6,871 nt of DNA from an uncultured Collinsella sp. (GTDB taxonomy: Bacteria; Actinomycetota; Coriobacteriia; Coriobacteriales; Coriobacteriaceae). A program made the position numbers and the translations under genes. Position 1 is the first letter of the stretch. Each line of letters begins with the position of its first letter. The notes below the pieces were generated by a model. The model was not told where the DNA came from. It saw nothing but the letters and a program-made list of their open reading frames with translations, and did no database searches. The stretch lies in NCBI GenBank assembly GCA_902489295.1, contig CABTZM010000114.1:1-6871 (forward strand), written 5' to 3'. Positions 1-5,999 of this stretch are shown piece after piece.

Positions 1-957
1 AAGATGTCCAAGTCGCTCGGCAACGTCATCGACCCCAATAAGGTCTGTGACGAGATGGGTGCCGACATCATCCGCCTGTGGGTTGCCTCCGTCGACACCA
101 GCTCCGACGTTTCCATCGACCACGAGATTCTCGCTCGTACGTCCGATGCCTACCGTCGTTTCCGCAACACGCTGCGCTTCCTGCTTTCTGAGCTCGAGGG
201 CCAGTTTGAGCCCGAGACCGACGGCGTCGCTTTTGCCGACCTGCTGCCGCTCGACAAGCTCATGGTTGCCCGCCTGACCCAGGTCCAGGCCGAGGTCGAC
301 GATGCCTACGCCAGCTACGAGTTCCCGCGCGCTTACCGTGCGCTTTACGACTTCGTGGTTACCGAGCTTTCCAACGTGTACCTCGACGCCCTGAAGGACC
401 GTCTGTACTGCGACAAGCCCGGCTCGCTCGAGCGCCGCAGCGCCCAGACCGTGCTGGCTGAGCTCTTCTCGATGCTCATGCGCGACCTGCAGCCGATCCT
501 GTCCTACACGGTCGACGAGGCCATGGCCTATGCGCCCGCCGGCTGCGTCGATCACCAGAAGTACGCCGCGCTGCTCGATTGGTACAAGTCGCCTATCACG
601 GTCGACGAGGCCAACGAGTTTGAGGGCGTGCTCGAGGCTTCTCTCGAGCTCCGTAGTGCTGTGACCAAGGCCCTTGAGGATGCCCGCTCCGCCGGCACCT
701 TCACCAAGAGCCAGCAGGTCCGCGTCAAGGCGGTCGTTCCCGCCGAGATGTACGCGCTGCTGACCGGCGACAAGGCGGTCGACCTGGCCGAGTTCTATAT
801 CGTCTCCGATGTTGAGCTGACCCAGGGCGAGGAGCTCTCCGTTGCCATCGAGGCCGCCGAGGGCGAGTGCTGCGACCGTTGCTGGAATTACCGCACCACC
901 GTCGGCGAGTACAACGGTCACGCACATATTTGCAAGCGCTGCGCGGAGGCCTTGTAG
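1..957 (+). CDS. ileS: Isoleucyl-tRNA synthetase, C-terminal part (5' end outside window)
   Basis: Class I aminoacyl-tRNA synthetase that charges tRNA-Ile in the cytoplasm. The window opens on the codons for KMSKSLGN, the ATP-binding KMSKS loop, so the Rossmann catalytic core and editing domain lie upstream. About 318 residues are visible before the TAG at 955-957. After the loop comes the helical anticodon-binding region, with SDAYRRFRNTLRFLL near residues 48-62 (counting the Met of KMSKS as 1). The C terminus carries the zinc-binding knuckle typical of bacterial IleRS: C290-x2-C293-W and C310-x2-C313. The ATG at position 4 lies inside the KMSKS motif and is not the true start. Codon use is strongly biased to C/G third positions, as expected for a highly expressed gene. 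Downstream neighbours lspA and rluD fit a conserved Gram-positive cluster. Valyl- or leucyl-tRNA synthetase is less likely because of the terminal Cys4 zinc motif. Confidence 0.97.
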   Translation, partial: KMSKSLGNVIDPNKVCDEMGADIIRLWVASVDTSSDVSIDHEILARTSDAYRRFRNTLRFLLSELEGQFEPETDGVAFADLLPLDKLMVARLTQVQAEVDDAYASYEFPRAYRALYDFVVTELSNVYLDALKDRLYCDKPGSLERRSAQTVLAELFSMLMRDLQPILSYTVDEAMAYAPAGCVDHQKYAALLDWYKSPITVDEANEFEGVLEASLELRSAVTKALEDARSAGTFTKSQQVRVKAVVPAEMYALLTGDKAVDLAEFYIVSDVELTQGEELSVAIEAAEGECCDRCWNYRTTVGEYNGHAHICKRCAEAL

Positions 958-983
958 TTACGCGGTTTTACCAAACCGCGTAA
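958..983 (+). terminator. Perfect 11-bp hairpin directly after the ileS stop codon
   Basis: TTACGCGGTTT at 958-968 and AAACCGCGTAA at 973-983 are exact reverse complements around a 4-base loop (TACC). The hairpin begins on the base after the ileS stop. It has no downstream T-run (CAGGTTG follows), so it is not a textbook intrinsic terminator. It may stabilise the 3' end of the ileS transcript, act as a weak terminator, or work together with the larger hairpin that starts 14 bases later. The structure is certain and its role is inferred. Confidence 0.6.
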
Positions 984-997
984 CAGGTTGACGCTGC

Positions 998-1096
998 AAA
1001 CCCGCCAGAGCGGCAATCTGCCTTTCAGCTTCGGCGGCATGACCATAAGGTCTATGCCGCCTTGCTTCAAGGCACCTTGCTCGCTCTGGCGGGTTT
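998..1096. repeat. 99-nt nested inverted repeat (palindromic element or long bidirectional terminator)
   Basis: Outer arms AAACCCGCCAGAGCG (998-1012) and CGCTCTGGCGGGTTT (1082-1096) match perfectly over 15 bp. Inside them, GCAA (1013-1016) pairs with TTGC (1077-1080), TGCCTT (1019-1024) with AAGGCA (1069-1074), GGCGGCAT (1033-1040) with ATGCCGCC (1054-1061), and GACC (1041-1044) with GGTC (1049-1052) around an ATAA loop. About 37 base pairs form with only small internal loops. CGCTG occurs on both sides, at 992-996 and 1098-1102, each one base away from the arms, which could be a target-site duplication. GGGTTTT at the 3' edge, and its counterpart on the other strand, could also terminate transcription in both directions. 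No open reading frame of note lies inside. It could be a miniature palindromic mobile element, a structured RNA or a composite terminator. Confidence 0.75.
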
Positions 1097-1197
1097 TCGC
1101 TGTCGGTAACGAATCATCGGCTATTTCGTTGCTGGTCAATATAAGATATTGATTTGCGTTAAACGGAATTCGATTGTTCTGAGGGTAGGGGATTGAT
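1097..1197 (+). promoter_or_regulatory. lspA leader, with possible -10 box at 1140-1145
   Basis: About 100 bases between the large hairpin and the lspA start, more AT-rich than the flanking genes. TATAAG at 1140-1145 resembles a sigma-A -10 box and would start transcription about 50 bases before lspA. No convincing -35 stands 16-18 bases upstream, so this is a weak call. If the upstream hairpins terminate ileS transcripts, a promoter for lspA-rluD is needed in this stretch. I see no recognisable riboswitch or T-box. Confidence 0.25.
1187..1191 (+). promoter_or_regulatory. Shine-Dalgarno AGGGG supporting the lspA TTG start
   Basis: AGGGG lies six bases before TTG at 1198-1200, with another GAGGG just upstream at 1181-1185. 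The alternative in-frame ATG at 1216 has only a G-run at 1210-1213, too close to the codon to be a good site. This favours TTG at 1198. Confidence 0.5.
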
Positions 1198-1797
1198 TTG
1201 GGTCGTGCTGGGGATATGACGCCGCCTTTGCGTTGGCGGTTGGGTGTTGCTGGTGGAGTGGCGCTGGTTGTGCTGCTTGTTGACCAGCTGACCAAGCTTG
1301 CGGTTCGTGCCGTGGGCGACGCTTTGCATGTGACTGTTATCCCCGGTGTCATCGACTTTATGTTTGTCCGCAATATCGGTGCTGCCTTTAGTATGGGCGA
1401 GGGGCATGGCATCGCGTTTGCCGTGCTGGCGTTGGCGGTCATTATCGCTATTGCCGTGTACCTCGTTCGTGCACCCCAGCTCGCCCATCTTGAGGTTGTG
1501 GGCATGGCGATGGTTGCGGGCGGTGCTATCGGCAACGCTATCGATCGTTTGGCCTTTGGCTTCGTGACCGATTTTATTGCCACCACCTTCGTCGACTTCC
1601 CCGTCTTTAATGTGGCCGATATCGGCATTACCGCGGGCGTCGTTCTCGCCCTCTTCGGTTACATGTTCTTGAGCCCCGCTGCCCGTGAGGTCGATGCGAC
1701 CGCCGAGCTTAACGCCCGTGACGAGGCCCGCGCTAAGCGCAAGGCCCAGCAGCGTGGGGAGCGTGCCCGCAAGATTCGCGAAAGGAATGAGCGCTAA
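1198..1797 (+). CDS. lspA: Lipoprotein signal peptidase (signal peptidase II)
   Basis: Membrane aspartyl protease that cleaves the signal peptide of prolipoproteins before the lipidated cysteine. The 199-residue protein has the family signatures in order: D29-Q30 in the first membrane helix (LLVDQLTKL), NIGAAFS at 59-65, GGAIGNAIDR at 108-117, and VTDF...FPVFNVADI at 123-142. The catalytic aspartates are D116 and D141. Hydrophobic segments near 14-30, 71-90, 99-115 and 141-158 give the usual four helices. After the last helix there is an unusual tail of about 40 residues (161-199), highly charged, rich in R, K and E and probably helical and cytoplasmic; it makes the protein longer than the typical 150-170. 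The TTG start is chosen on its ribosome-binding site, and ATG at 1216 would remove six residues. The stop overlaps the rluD start codon by one base, so the two genes are probably translationally coupled. Confidence 0.96.
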   Translation: MGRAGDMTPPLRWRLGVAGGVALVVLLVDQLTKLAVRAVGDALHVTVIPGVIDFMFVRNIGAAFSMGEGHGIAFAVLALAVIIAIAVYLVRAPQLAHLEVVGMAMVAGGAIGNAIDRLAFGFVTDFIATTFVDFPVFNVADIGITAGVVLALFGYMFLSPAAREVDATAELNARDEARAKRKAQQRGERARKIRERNER

Positions 1798-2810
1798 TGG
1801 CCGACCTCCATATCCTTGTTGCCGACGATGCCGCTGGTCAGCGTCTTGACGCCTATCTGGGCTCCAATGACGGCTGCCCTACGCGCTCTGCCTGCGCGCA
1901 TCTGATTGAGGGCGGTGCCGTATGTGTCAATGGCGAGACCTGTCTGTCTAAAAAGTACGCCGTGCGAGCCGGCGACCGTATTTCGGTCGATTTGCCCGAG
2001 CCGCACGATCCCACCGATGTGATTCCCGAGGCCATCCCGCTCGACATTCGCTATGAGGACGACTATCTCATTGTGCTCTCCAAGCAGCGTGGCCTGGTGT
2101 GCCATCCTGCGCATGGCCACGAGAGCGGCACCCTTGCGAACGCTCTGGTCTATCACTGCGGTATCGACCATCTGGGCACCGTGCAGGGCGAGGATCGCCC
2201 CGGTATCGTGCATCGTTTGGATCGCGATACCTCGGGTCTCATGCTTGCGGCAAAGGACGACGACACCCAGCGCGCGCTCCAAAATCTTATCCGTACGCGC
2301 ACACTCGACCGCCGCTACATTACGCTCGTTCACGGTCATATCGCTATGGATGAGGGCACCATTAACACTGGCATTGCCCGTTCTACGCGTGACCGTGTCA
2401 AGATGGCGGTTTCTGACGATCCTTTCGCGCGCCAGGCCATTACGACCTTTAAGGTCCTCGAGCGCTTCGATTCCATGCGTTTTGACGACGGCTATACGCT
2501 CGTCGAGTGCCACCTGTTTACGGGCCGCACGCATCAGATTCGCGTGCATATGCGCCACATCAACCACGCCTGCGTGGGCGATCCGCTCTACGGTAAGTGC
2601 GATGCGCGCGCCGATCAGGGCCTGACCAGGCAGTTTCTGCATTCCTGGCGCGTGGCGTTTGACCATCCCGTGACGGGGGAGCGCATTGAGTGCCGTGACG
2701 AGCTGCCGTGGGACCTTGCCGCGGTTCTGGATGACCTGGCCCCGCGTTCGCTCGGCCGCACTGCCGCCGGTGACGAAATCGTTCCGCAGCTCGGTCTGCT
2801 CGAAGCCTAG
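1797..2810 (+). CDS. rluD: Large-subunit rRNA pseudouridine synthase, RluA/RluD family
   Basis: Converts uridine to pseudouridine in structured RNA; RluD-type members modify helix 69 of 23S rRNA. The 337-residue protein has an N-terminal S4-like RNA-binding domain (about 15-65, with RLDAYL and LIEGGAVCVNGE) and then the catalytic domain. The signature HRLDRDTSG is at 139-147, with catalytic aspartate D142, and GRTHQIRVHM is at 243-252. The length suits the family. ATG at 1797 shares its A with the lspA TAA stop. AAGGA at 1782-1786, inside the lspA 3' end, is a plausible ribosome-binding site ten bases upstream. A C-terminal stretch of about 20 residues (318-337) goes beyond the conserved fold. 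Family membership is firm. The exact substrate (RluD rather than RluC or RluA) is inferred from the S4 domain and from the lspA neighbour, a common arrangement in Gram-positives. Confidence 0.94.
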   Translation: MADLHILVADDAAGQRLDAYLGSNDGCPTRSACAHLIEGGAVCVNGETCLSKKYAVRAGDRISVDLPEPHDPTDVIPEAIPLDIRYEDDYLIVLSKQRGLVCHPAHGHESGTLANALVYHCGIDHLGTVQGEDRPGIVHRLDRDTSGLMLAAKDDDTQRALQNLIRTRTLDRRYITLVHGHIAMDEGTINTGIARSTRDRVKMAVSDDPFARQAITTFKVLERFDSMRFDDGYTLVECHLFTGRTHQIRVHMRHINHACVGDPLYGKCDARADQGLTRQFLHSWRVAFDHPVTGERIECRDELPWDLAAVLDDLAPRSLGRTAAGDEIVPQLGLLEA

Positions 2811-2828
2811 CCAGTATTAGGTGGTTTC

Positions 2829-2855
2829 TTGAACTCGGTAAGCCTGCGGTAAGAT
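2829..2855 (+). promoter_or_regulatory. Candidate promoter for the glycosyltransferase gene
   Basis: TTGAAC (2829-2834) and TAAGAT (2850-2855) each match four of six positions of the sigma-A -35 and -10 boxes, but the 15-base spacing is short. CGGTAAG is repeated at 2836-2842 and 2847-2853, so the direct repeat spans the spacer and runs into the -10 box. No terminator is visible between rluD and this site, so read-through from the lspA-rluD transcript is also possible. Confidence 0.35.
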
Positions 2856-2892
2856 ATACGGTTGTTTACGTAACGCGTTCCTGGGAGCCTGC

Positions 2893-4188
2893 ATGCTCGC
2901 CTTTTTACAAACCAACACACCCATCGTGATCTTCAACCAGATTGTCGTCACGCTGCTCACGGTCTGCTTTCTGTACCAGGCGGTCTTCTTTGTCATCGGC
3001 GCTCTTCGGGGCGAGGTCGCGCCTCCCAAGGCCAAAAAACTCCACCGGTACGCCTTCTTTATTGCGGCACATAACGAGGAAGCAGTAATTGCCAATCTCG
3101 TACGCTCCATTAAGGATCAGGACTATCCGTCCGAGCTCATCGAGGTCTTTGTCGTTGCCGACGCCTGCACCGACAACACCGCGCGGCTCGCACGCGAGGC
3201 CGGTGCCATTGTTTACGAGCGCAATGACCTGGCCCGCAAGGGCAAGAGCTGGGTCATGGACTTTGGTTTCGATCGCATTCTCAACGAGTATCCCGACACG
3301 TTTGAGGGTTTCTTTATCTTCGATGCCGACAACGTTATCTCCCGCGATTACGTGTCTAAGATGAACGATGCCTTTGACCAGGGCTTCCATGTGGTCACGA
3401 GCTATCGCAATTCCAAGAACTTCGGCAGCTCGTGGATCTCGGCAGCTAATGCCACCTGGTATCTGCGCGAGGCGCGCTTTCTCAACAACGCGCGTAACAT
3501 CTGCAAGACGTCTTGCGCCGTCTCGGGTTCGGGCTACCTCATCTCCGCCAGCGTGATCGAGGGCATGCACGGTTGGCAGTTCCATACGCTGACCGAGGAT
3601 ATCCAGTTCACCACGTTCTGCGCCATTCACGGCATTCGCATTGGCTATGCGCCGGCGGAGTTCTTTGACGAACAGCCCGTGACGTTTAAGGCGTCCTGGA
3701 AACAGCGCATGCGTTGGACCAAGGGCTTCTACCAGGTGTTCTTTACCTACGGTAAGCACCTGGTCAAGTCGACGTTCCGCTATCATCGCTTTGCTGCCTA
3801 CGACATGTTTATGACCATCGCTCCGGGCATGCTGCTGTCCCTGATCTCCATGCTCGCCAACGCGACCTTCCTCATCGTGGGCGGGCTTTCGCACGGCTTC
3901 TTGGCCACCGAGGTCGAGATGCAGGCTTGTGCCGCCTCGCTCATTATGACCTTCGTGATGATGTACCAGACCTTCTTTATCCTGGCGCTACTCACGACCA
4001 TCTTTGAGTACAAGCATATTCATTGCGCGCAAAAGTGGCGTTTGGTGACCAACCTGTTTACCTTCCCGATCTTTATGTTCAGCTATATCCCCATCACGGT
4101 GGCCGCTCTGTTCCTAAAGGTCGACTGGGTCCCGACGCAGCATGCCGTCAACGTTACCCTCGACGAGGTCATGCAAGGCGCCAAATAA
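2893..4188 (+). CDS. Membrane family-2 glycosyltransferase (BcsA/NodC/IcaA-like processive type)
   Basis: Inverting GT-A glycosyltransferase that probably adds sugars from a nucleotide donor to a surface polymer or lipid on the inner face of the membrane. The 431-residue protein has an N-terminal membrane helix (about 11-37). The GT2 domain begins at FIAAHNEE (56-63) and contains VVADACTDNT (88-97, donor-site D90), FDADN with the metal-binding DAD (144-146), TED (234-236, catalytic-base region) and QRMRW (271-275). The last motif matches the Q-x-x-R-W signature of cellulose-, chitin- and hyaluronan-synthase-like enzymes. Three or four further membrane helices lie near 303-332, 345-371 and 385-409. 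GGGAG at 2883-2887 stands five bases before the ATG. There is no PilZ domain. Nothing nearby reveals the sugar or product; poly-GlcNAc, glycolipid and capsule roles all remain possible. An intrinsic terminator follows immediately. Confidence 0.9.
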   Translation: MLAFLQTNTPIVIFNQIVVTLLTVCFLYQAVFFVIGALRGEVAPPKAKKLHRYAFFIAAHNEEAVIANLVRSIKDQDYPSELIEVFVVADACTDNTARLAREAGAIVYERNDLARKGKSWVMDFGFDRILNEYPDTFEGFFIFDADNVISRDYVSKMNDAFDQGFHVVTSYRNSKNFGSSWISAANATWYLREARFLNNARNICKTSCAVSGSGYLISASVIEGMHGWQFHTLTEDIQFTTFCAIHGIRIGYAPAEFFDEQPVTFKASWKQRMRWTKGFYQVFFTYGKHLVKSTFRYHRFAAYDMFMTIAPGMLLSLISMLANATFLIVGGLSHGFLATEVEMQACAASLIMTFVMMYQTFFILALLTTIFEYKHIHCAQKWRLVTNLFTFPIFMFSYIPITVAALFLKVDWVPTQHAVNVTLDEVMQGAK

Positions 4189-4196
4189 CCACCACC

Positions 4197-4244
4197 AAAA
4201 CCACCGCAAAGGGGACAGGCACCTTTGTGGTGGTTTTTGCTTTT
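4197..4244 (+). terminator. Intrinsic terminator after the glycosyltransferase gene
   Basis: The left arm AAAACCACCGCAAAGG (4197-4212) pairs with CCTTTGTGGTGGTTTT (4222-4237) over 16 bp with one G-U pair and a 9-base loop, followed by TTTTTGCTTTT. This is a strong rho-independent terminator beginning nine bases after the glycosyltransferase stop. The loop side contains GGGGACAGGCACC (4211-4223). CCACCACC at 4189-4196 is a second possible partner for the right arm, so two pairings compete. Confidence 0.85.
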
Positions 4245-4256
4245 GCGATGCAGCTC

Positions 4257-4263
4257 GAGGAGG
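4257..4263 (+). promoter_or_regulatory. Shine-Dalgarno GAGGAGG fixing the peptidase start at 4270
   Basis: A near-perfect anti-16S match six bases before ATG 4270. It shows that the in-frame TTG at 4225, which lies inside the terminator stem, is not the start. Confidence 0.85.
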
Positions 4264-4269
4264 CGTCCG

Positions 4270-4692
4270 ATGGTCTATATCCCGTTTTGGATTTGCATCT
4301 TTGCCGGCGTGGCAATTGATGCCCGAGAGCGACGGTTTCCCAATGGGCTTGCCGGCGCGTGTGCCGTGGCGGCGTTGGCGGGTGTTTGGCTCGACCTCGG
4401 TTTGAACACAGCGCTTGACCACGCGGGTCTTGCCGTCATTGTGTATCTTGCTCTCGTTCTGACTGAGTCCCTCTGGCGTCGTCTTCGCCAAATCCCGGGC
4501 ATCGGCATGGGGGATGCCAAGGCGCTCTTCGCGCTTTGCACGCTCGACCCTATGGGTGGCATCGTGGCATTTGCCGCCGCGCTCCTGGTCCTTGCCCTCT
4601 CCTGCCTCTTCACAAAATCGCGCTCCCTGCCATTGCTCCCGTTTTTAGTGCCGATTTTTGCCATAATCGAGGTCGTGGGCTGCACTTTGTAA
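4270..4692 (+). CDS. A24-family prepilin-type peptidase, catalytic domain only (CpaA/TadV-like)
   Basis: Membrane aspartyl protease family that trims the leader peptide of type IV prepilins and related pseudopilins at the cytoplasmic face. The 140-residue protein is almost entirely hydrophobic, with about four to five membrane segments. The first catalytic aspartate is D17, in AIDARERRFPN (15-25; compare the family pattern D-x5-IPN). The second is D82, in GIGMGDAK (77-84), the family GxGD motif. A proline-rich PLLPFLVP segment near 121-128 resembles the conserved region before the last helix. It lacks the N-terminal methyltransferase domain of PilD-type enzymes, as in the Tad/Flp enzymes TadV and CpaA. 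No pilin, secretion ATPase or platform gene is visible, so the substrate is unknown. It sits 31 bases before the dNTPase-like gene and is probably co-transcribed with it. Confidence 0.85.
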   Translation: MVYIPFWICIFAGVAIDARERRFPNGLAGACAVAALAGVWLDLGLNTALDHAGLAVIVYLALVLTESLWRRLRQIPGIGMGDAKALFALCTLDPMGGIVAFAAALLVLALSCLFTKSRSLPLLPFLVPIFAIIEVVGCTL

Positions 4693-4711
4693 TCAATTGC
4701 GCATCCTTCTT

Positions 4712-4717
4712 AAGGAG
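4712..4717 (+). promoter_or_regulatory. Shine-Dalgarno AAGGAG fixing the dNTPase start at 4724
   Basis: AAGGAG lies six bases before ATG 4724. The in-frame TTG at 4697 precedes this site and has no ribosome-binding site of its own, so the nine extra residues it would add are probably not translated. Confidence 0.85.
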
Positions 4718-4723
4718 CATGCC

Positions 4724-5971
4724 ATGGCAACTAATCAAGAAACGGCCGTCATTAAGGCGCGCATGGACCGTATTCCCTCGGCGTTGTCGCCCGAACTTGT
4801 CGAGCGTATTGCCGCCGATCGTGCTTCGGGCTATGTCAACCCGTATCGTTGCAACGACGACCAGGTCATTCGTCGTATTGATCGCACTACCGACAAAGGC
4901 ACGCTTATGCGTCCGGCGTTTATGCGCGATACCGAAAAGATACTTCATCTTCCGGCTTACACCCGGTATGCGGGCAAAACGCAGGTCTTTAGCTTTCGTA
5001 GCAATGACGATCTGTCACGCCGGGGTTTGCACGTGCAGCTTGTCTCCCGCATTGCGCGCGATATCGGTCGCGCCCTGGGGCTCAATTGCGATCTGATCGA
5101 GGCGATTGGCCTGGGTCACGACTTGGGACACACGCCTTTCGGCCATGCCGGCGAGCGCTTCCTCAACGATATCTATCATGAGCGCACGGGGTGTTATTTT
5201 TTCCATAACGTGCAGTCGGTCCGTGTGCTCGACGCTTTGTATGGCCGCAACGTGTCGCTCCAGACGCTCGATGGCGTGCTGTGCCACAACGGCGAGTACG
5301 AACAGCGTGTTTTTGAGCTTTCGGACATGGGCTCTTTTGAACAGTTTGATCAGACGGTTGAGGATTGCATTGCCGCGGGTTACGGCGCAATTGAGCACCT
5401 GCGTCCCATGACGCTCGAAGGCTGCGTGGTCCGCATCTCGGATATCCTTGCCTACGTGGGGCGCGATCGCCAAGACGCCATTGCGGCGGGCCTGCTGTCA
5501 CCCGACGCCTTTGACGATGACCTTGGCGGTGCCTACAACAGTTGGATCCTCACGCATGCCTCCATCGATATCGTTGAGCACAGCTATGGTAAGCCGCGCA
5601 TCGAGATGAGCGAGGACCTGTTTGAGGAAATTCGCCGAGCCAAGCGCGAGAACTACGAGAAGATCTATAGCAAGGGCGGTATCGAAGGCGATTCCGAGGC
5701 GGAGCTGCGCGAGGCGTTCGTAAAGCTCTACGACCGTTGTCTGCGGGATCTAAATGAAGGCGACGAGTCTTCGTACATCTTTAAGCACCATATTTCGCGC
5801 ATTGAGCAGCAGCTTTCCTACTACGATCGCACCTATGCCTGGCAGGACGACAAGGATCAAGCCGTGGTGGATTATATCGCGAGCATGACGGACGGTTATT
5901 TCTGCGAACTGACGAGCAAGCTGTTCCCTGGTCTGGAGTTTCCGCACCGTACCTATATTAACGAACGGTAG
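4724..5971 (+). CDS. dgt: HD-domain deoxyguanosinetriphosphate triphosphohydrolase-like protein
   Basis: Member of the HD metallohydrolase family that cleaves dNTPs to deoxynucleosides and triphosphate, adjusting cytoplasmic dNTP pools. From ATG 4724 the protein has 415 residues, within the range of dGTPase-like type-2 proteins and shorter than E. coli Dgt (about 505). The likely metal ligands are H103 (RRGLHVQLV), the H132-D133 pair in GLGHDLGHTPFGHAGE (129-144), and D240 (VVRISDILAYVGRD). FFHNVQS (159-165) and LCHNGEYE (186-193) are further family motifs, and YAGKTQVF (82-89) matches the conserved KTQVF region. The first metal-site helix reads GLHVQLV instead of the usual RLTHTLEV, so the branch is divergent and dGTP specificity cannot be assumed. 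The C-terminal third is acidic and helical. The gene symbol is assigned by family only. rarA follows after 61 bases. Confidence 0.88.
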   Translation: MATNQETAVIKARMDRIPSALSPELVERIAADRASGYVNPYRCNDDQVIRRIDRTTDKGTLMRPAFMRDTEKILHLPAYTRYAGKTQVFSFRSNDDLSRRGLHVQLVSRIARDIGRALGLNCDLIEAIGLGHDLGHTPFGHAGERFLNDIYHERTGCYFFHNVQSVRVLDALYGRNVSLQTLDGVLCHNGEYEQRVFELSDMGSFEQFDQTVEDCIAAGYGAIEHLRPMTLEGCVVRISDILAYVGRDRQDAIAAGLLSPDAFDDDLGGAYNSWILTHASIDIVEHSYGKPRIEMSEDLFEEIRRAKRENYEKIYSKGGIEGDSEAELREAFVKLYDRCLRDLNEGDESSYIFKHHISRIEQQLSYYDRTYAWQDDKDQAVVDYIASMTDGYFCELTSKLFPGLEFPHRTYINER

Positions 5972-5976
5972 TTCGT
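5961..5976 (+). other. Small hairpin spanning the dNTPase stop codon
   Basis: ACGAAC (5961-5966) pairs with GTTCGT (5971-5976) around GGTA, with the TAG stop inside it. The stem is only 6 bp and no T-run follows, so it is unlikely to be an efficient terminator. Confidence 0.3.
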
Positions 5977-5986
5977 ATATATTCGG

Positions 5987-5992
5987 TATACT
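5987..5992 (+). promoter_or_regulatory. Possible -10 box of a rarA promoter
   Basis: TATACT matches TATAAT at five of six positions and would start transcription near 5999, about 35 bases before the rarA ATG. The expected -35 region (about 5964-5969, AACGGT) is poor. GTATA at 5975-5979 and TATAC at 5987-5991 form a short inverted repeat over the box. Confidence 0.35.
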
Positions 5993-5999
5993 GGTTAGT

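Noticed and set aside
958..1197. T-box or other known riboswitch in the ileS-lspA gap
   Set aside because: The gap lies downstream of ileS, and I find no T-box consensus (such as the TGGNACCGCG-type core) or other recognised riboswitch core. The structure is a long simple hairpin.
918..1628. Reverse-strand open frame of 236 codons across the ileS end, the gap and lspA
   Set aside because: It runs through two clear genes and the palindrome, its translation is low-complexity (S/T/A/P-rich), and it has no recognisable domain.
1794..2666. Reverse-strand open frame of 290 codons opposite rluD
   Set aside because: It is an antisense shadow of a GC-rich gene whose + strand has full catalytic motifs; no family motif is visible in the antisense product.
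2905..3894. Reverse-strand open frame of 329 codons opposite the glycosyltransferase
   Set aside because: Same cause: codon bias of the sense gene suppresses stops in the opposite frame. The product is rich in H, R, G and V without structure.
4225..4269. Upstream TTG extension of the A24 peptidase (15 extra residues)
   Set aside because: It begins inside the terminator stem, has no ribosome-binding site, and would place an Arg/Ser-rich stretch before the first membrane helix. ATG 4270 has a near-perfect Shine-Dalgarno.
4023..4319. Forward open frame of 98 codons bridging the glycosyltransferase end and the peptidase start
   Set aside because: It is out of frame with both genes, crosses the terminator, and shows no plausible ribosome-binding site or motif.
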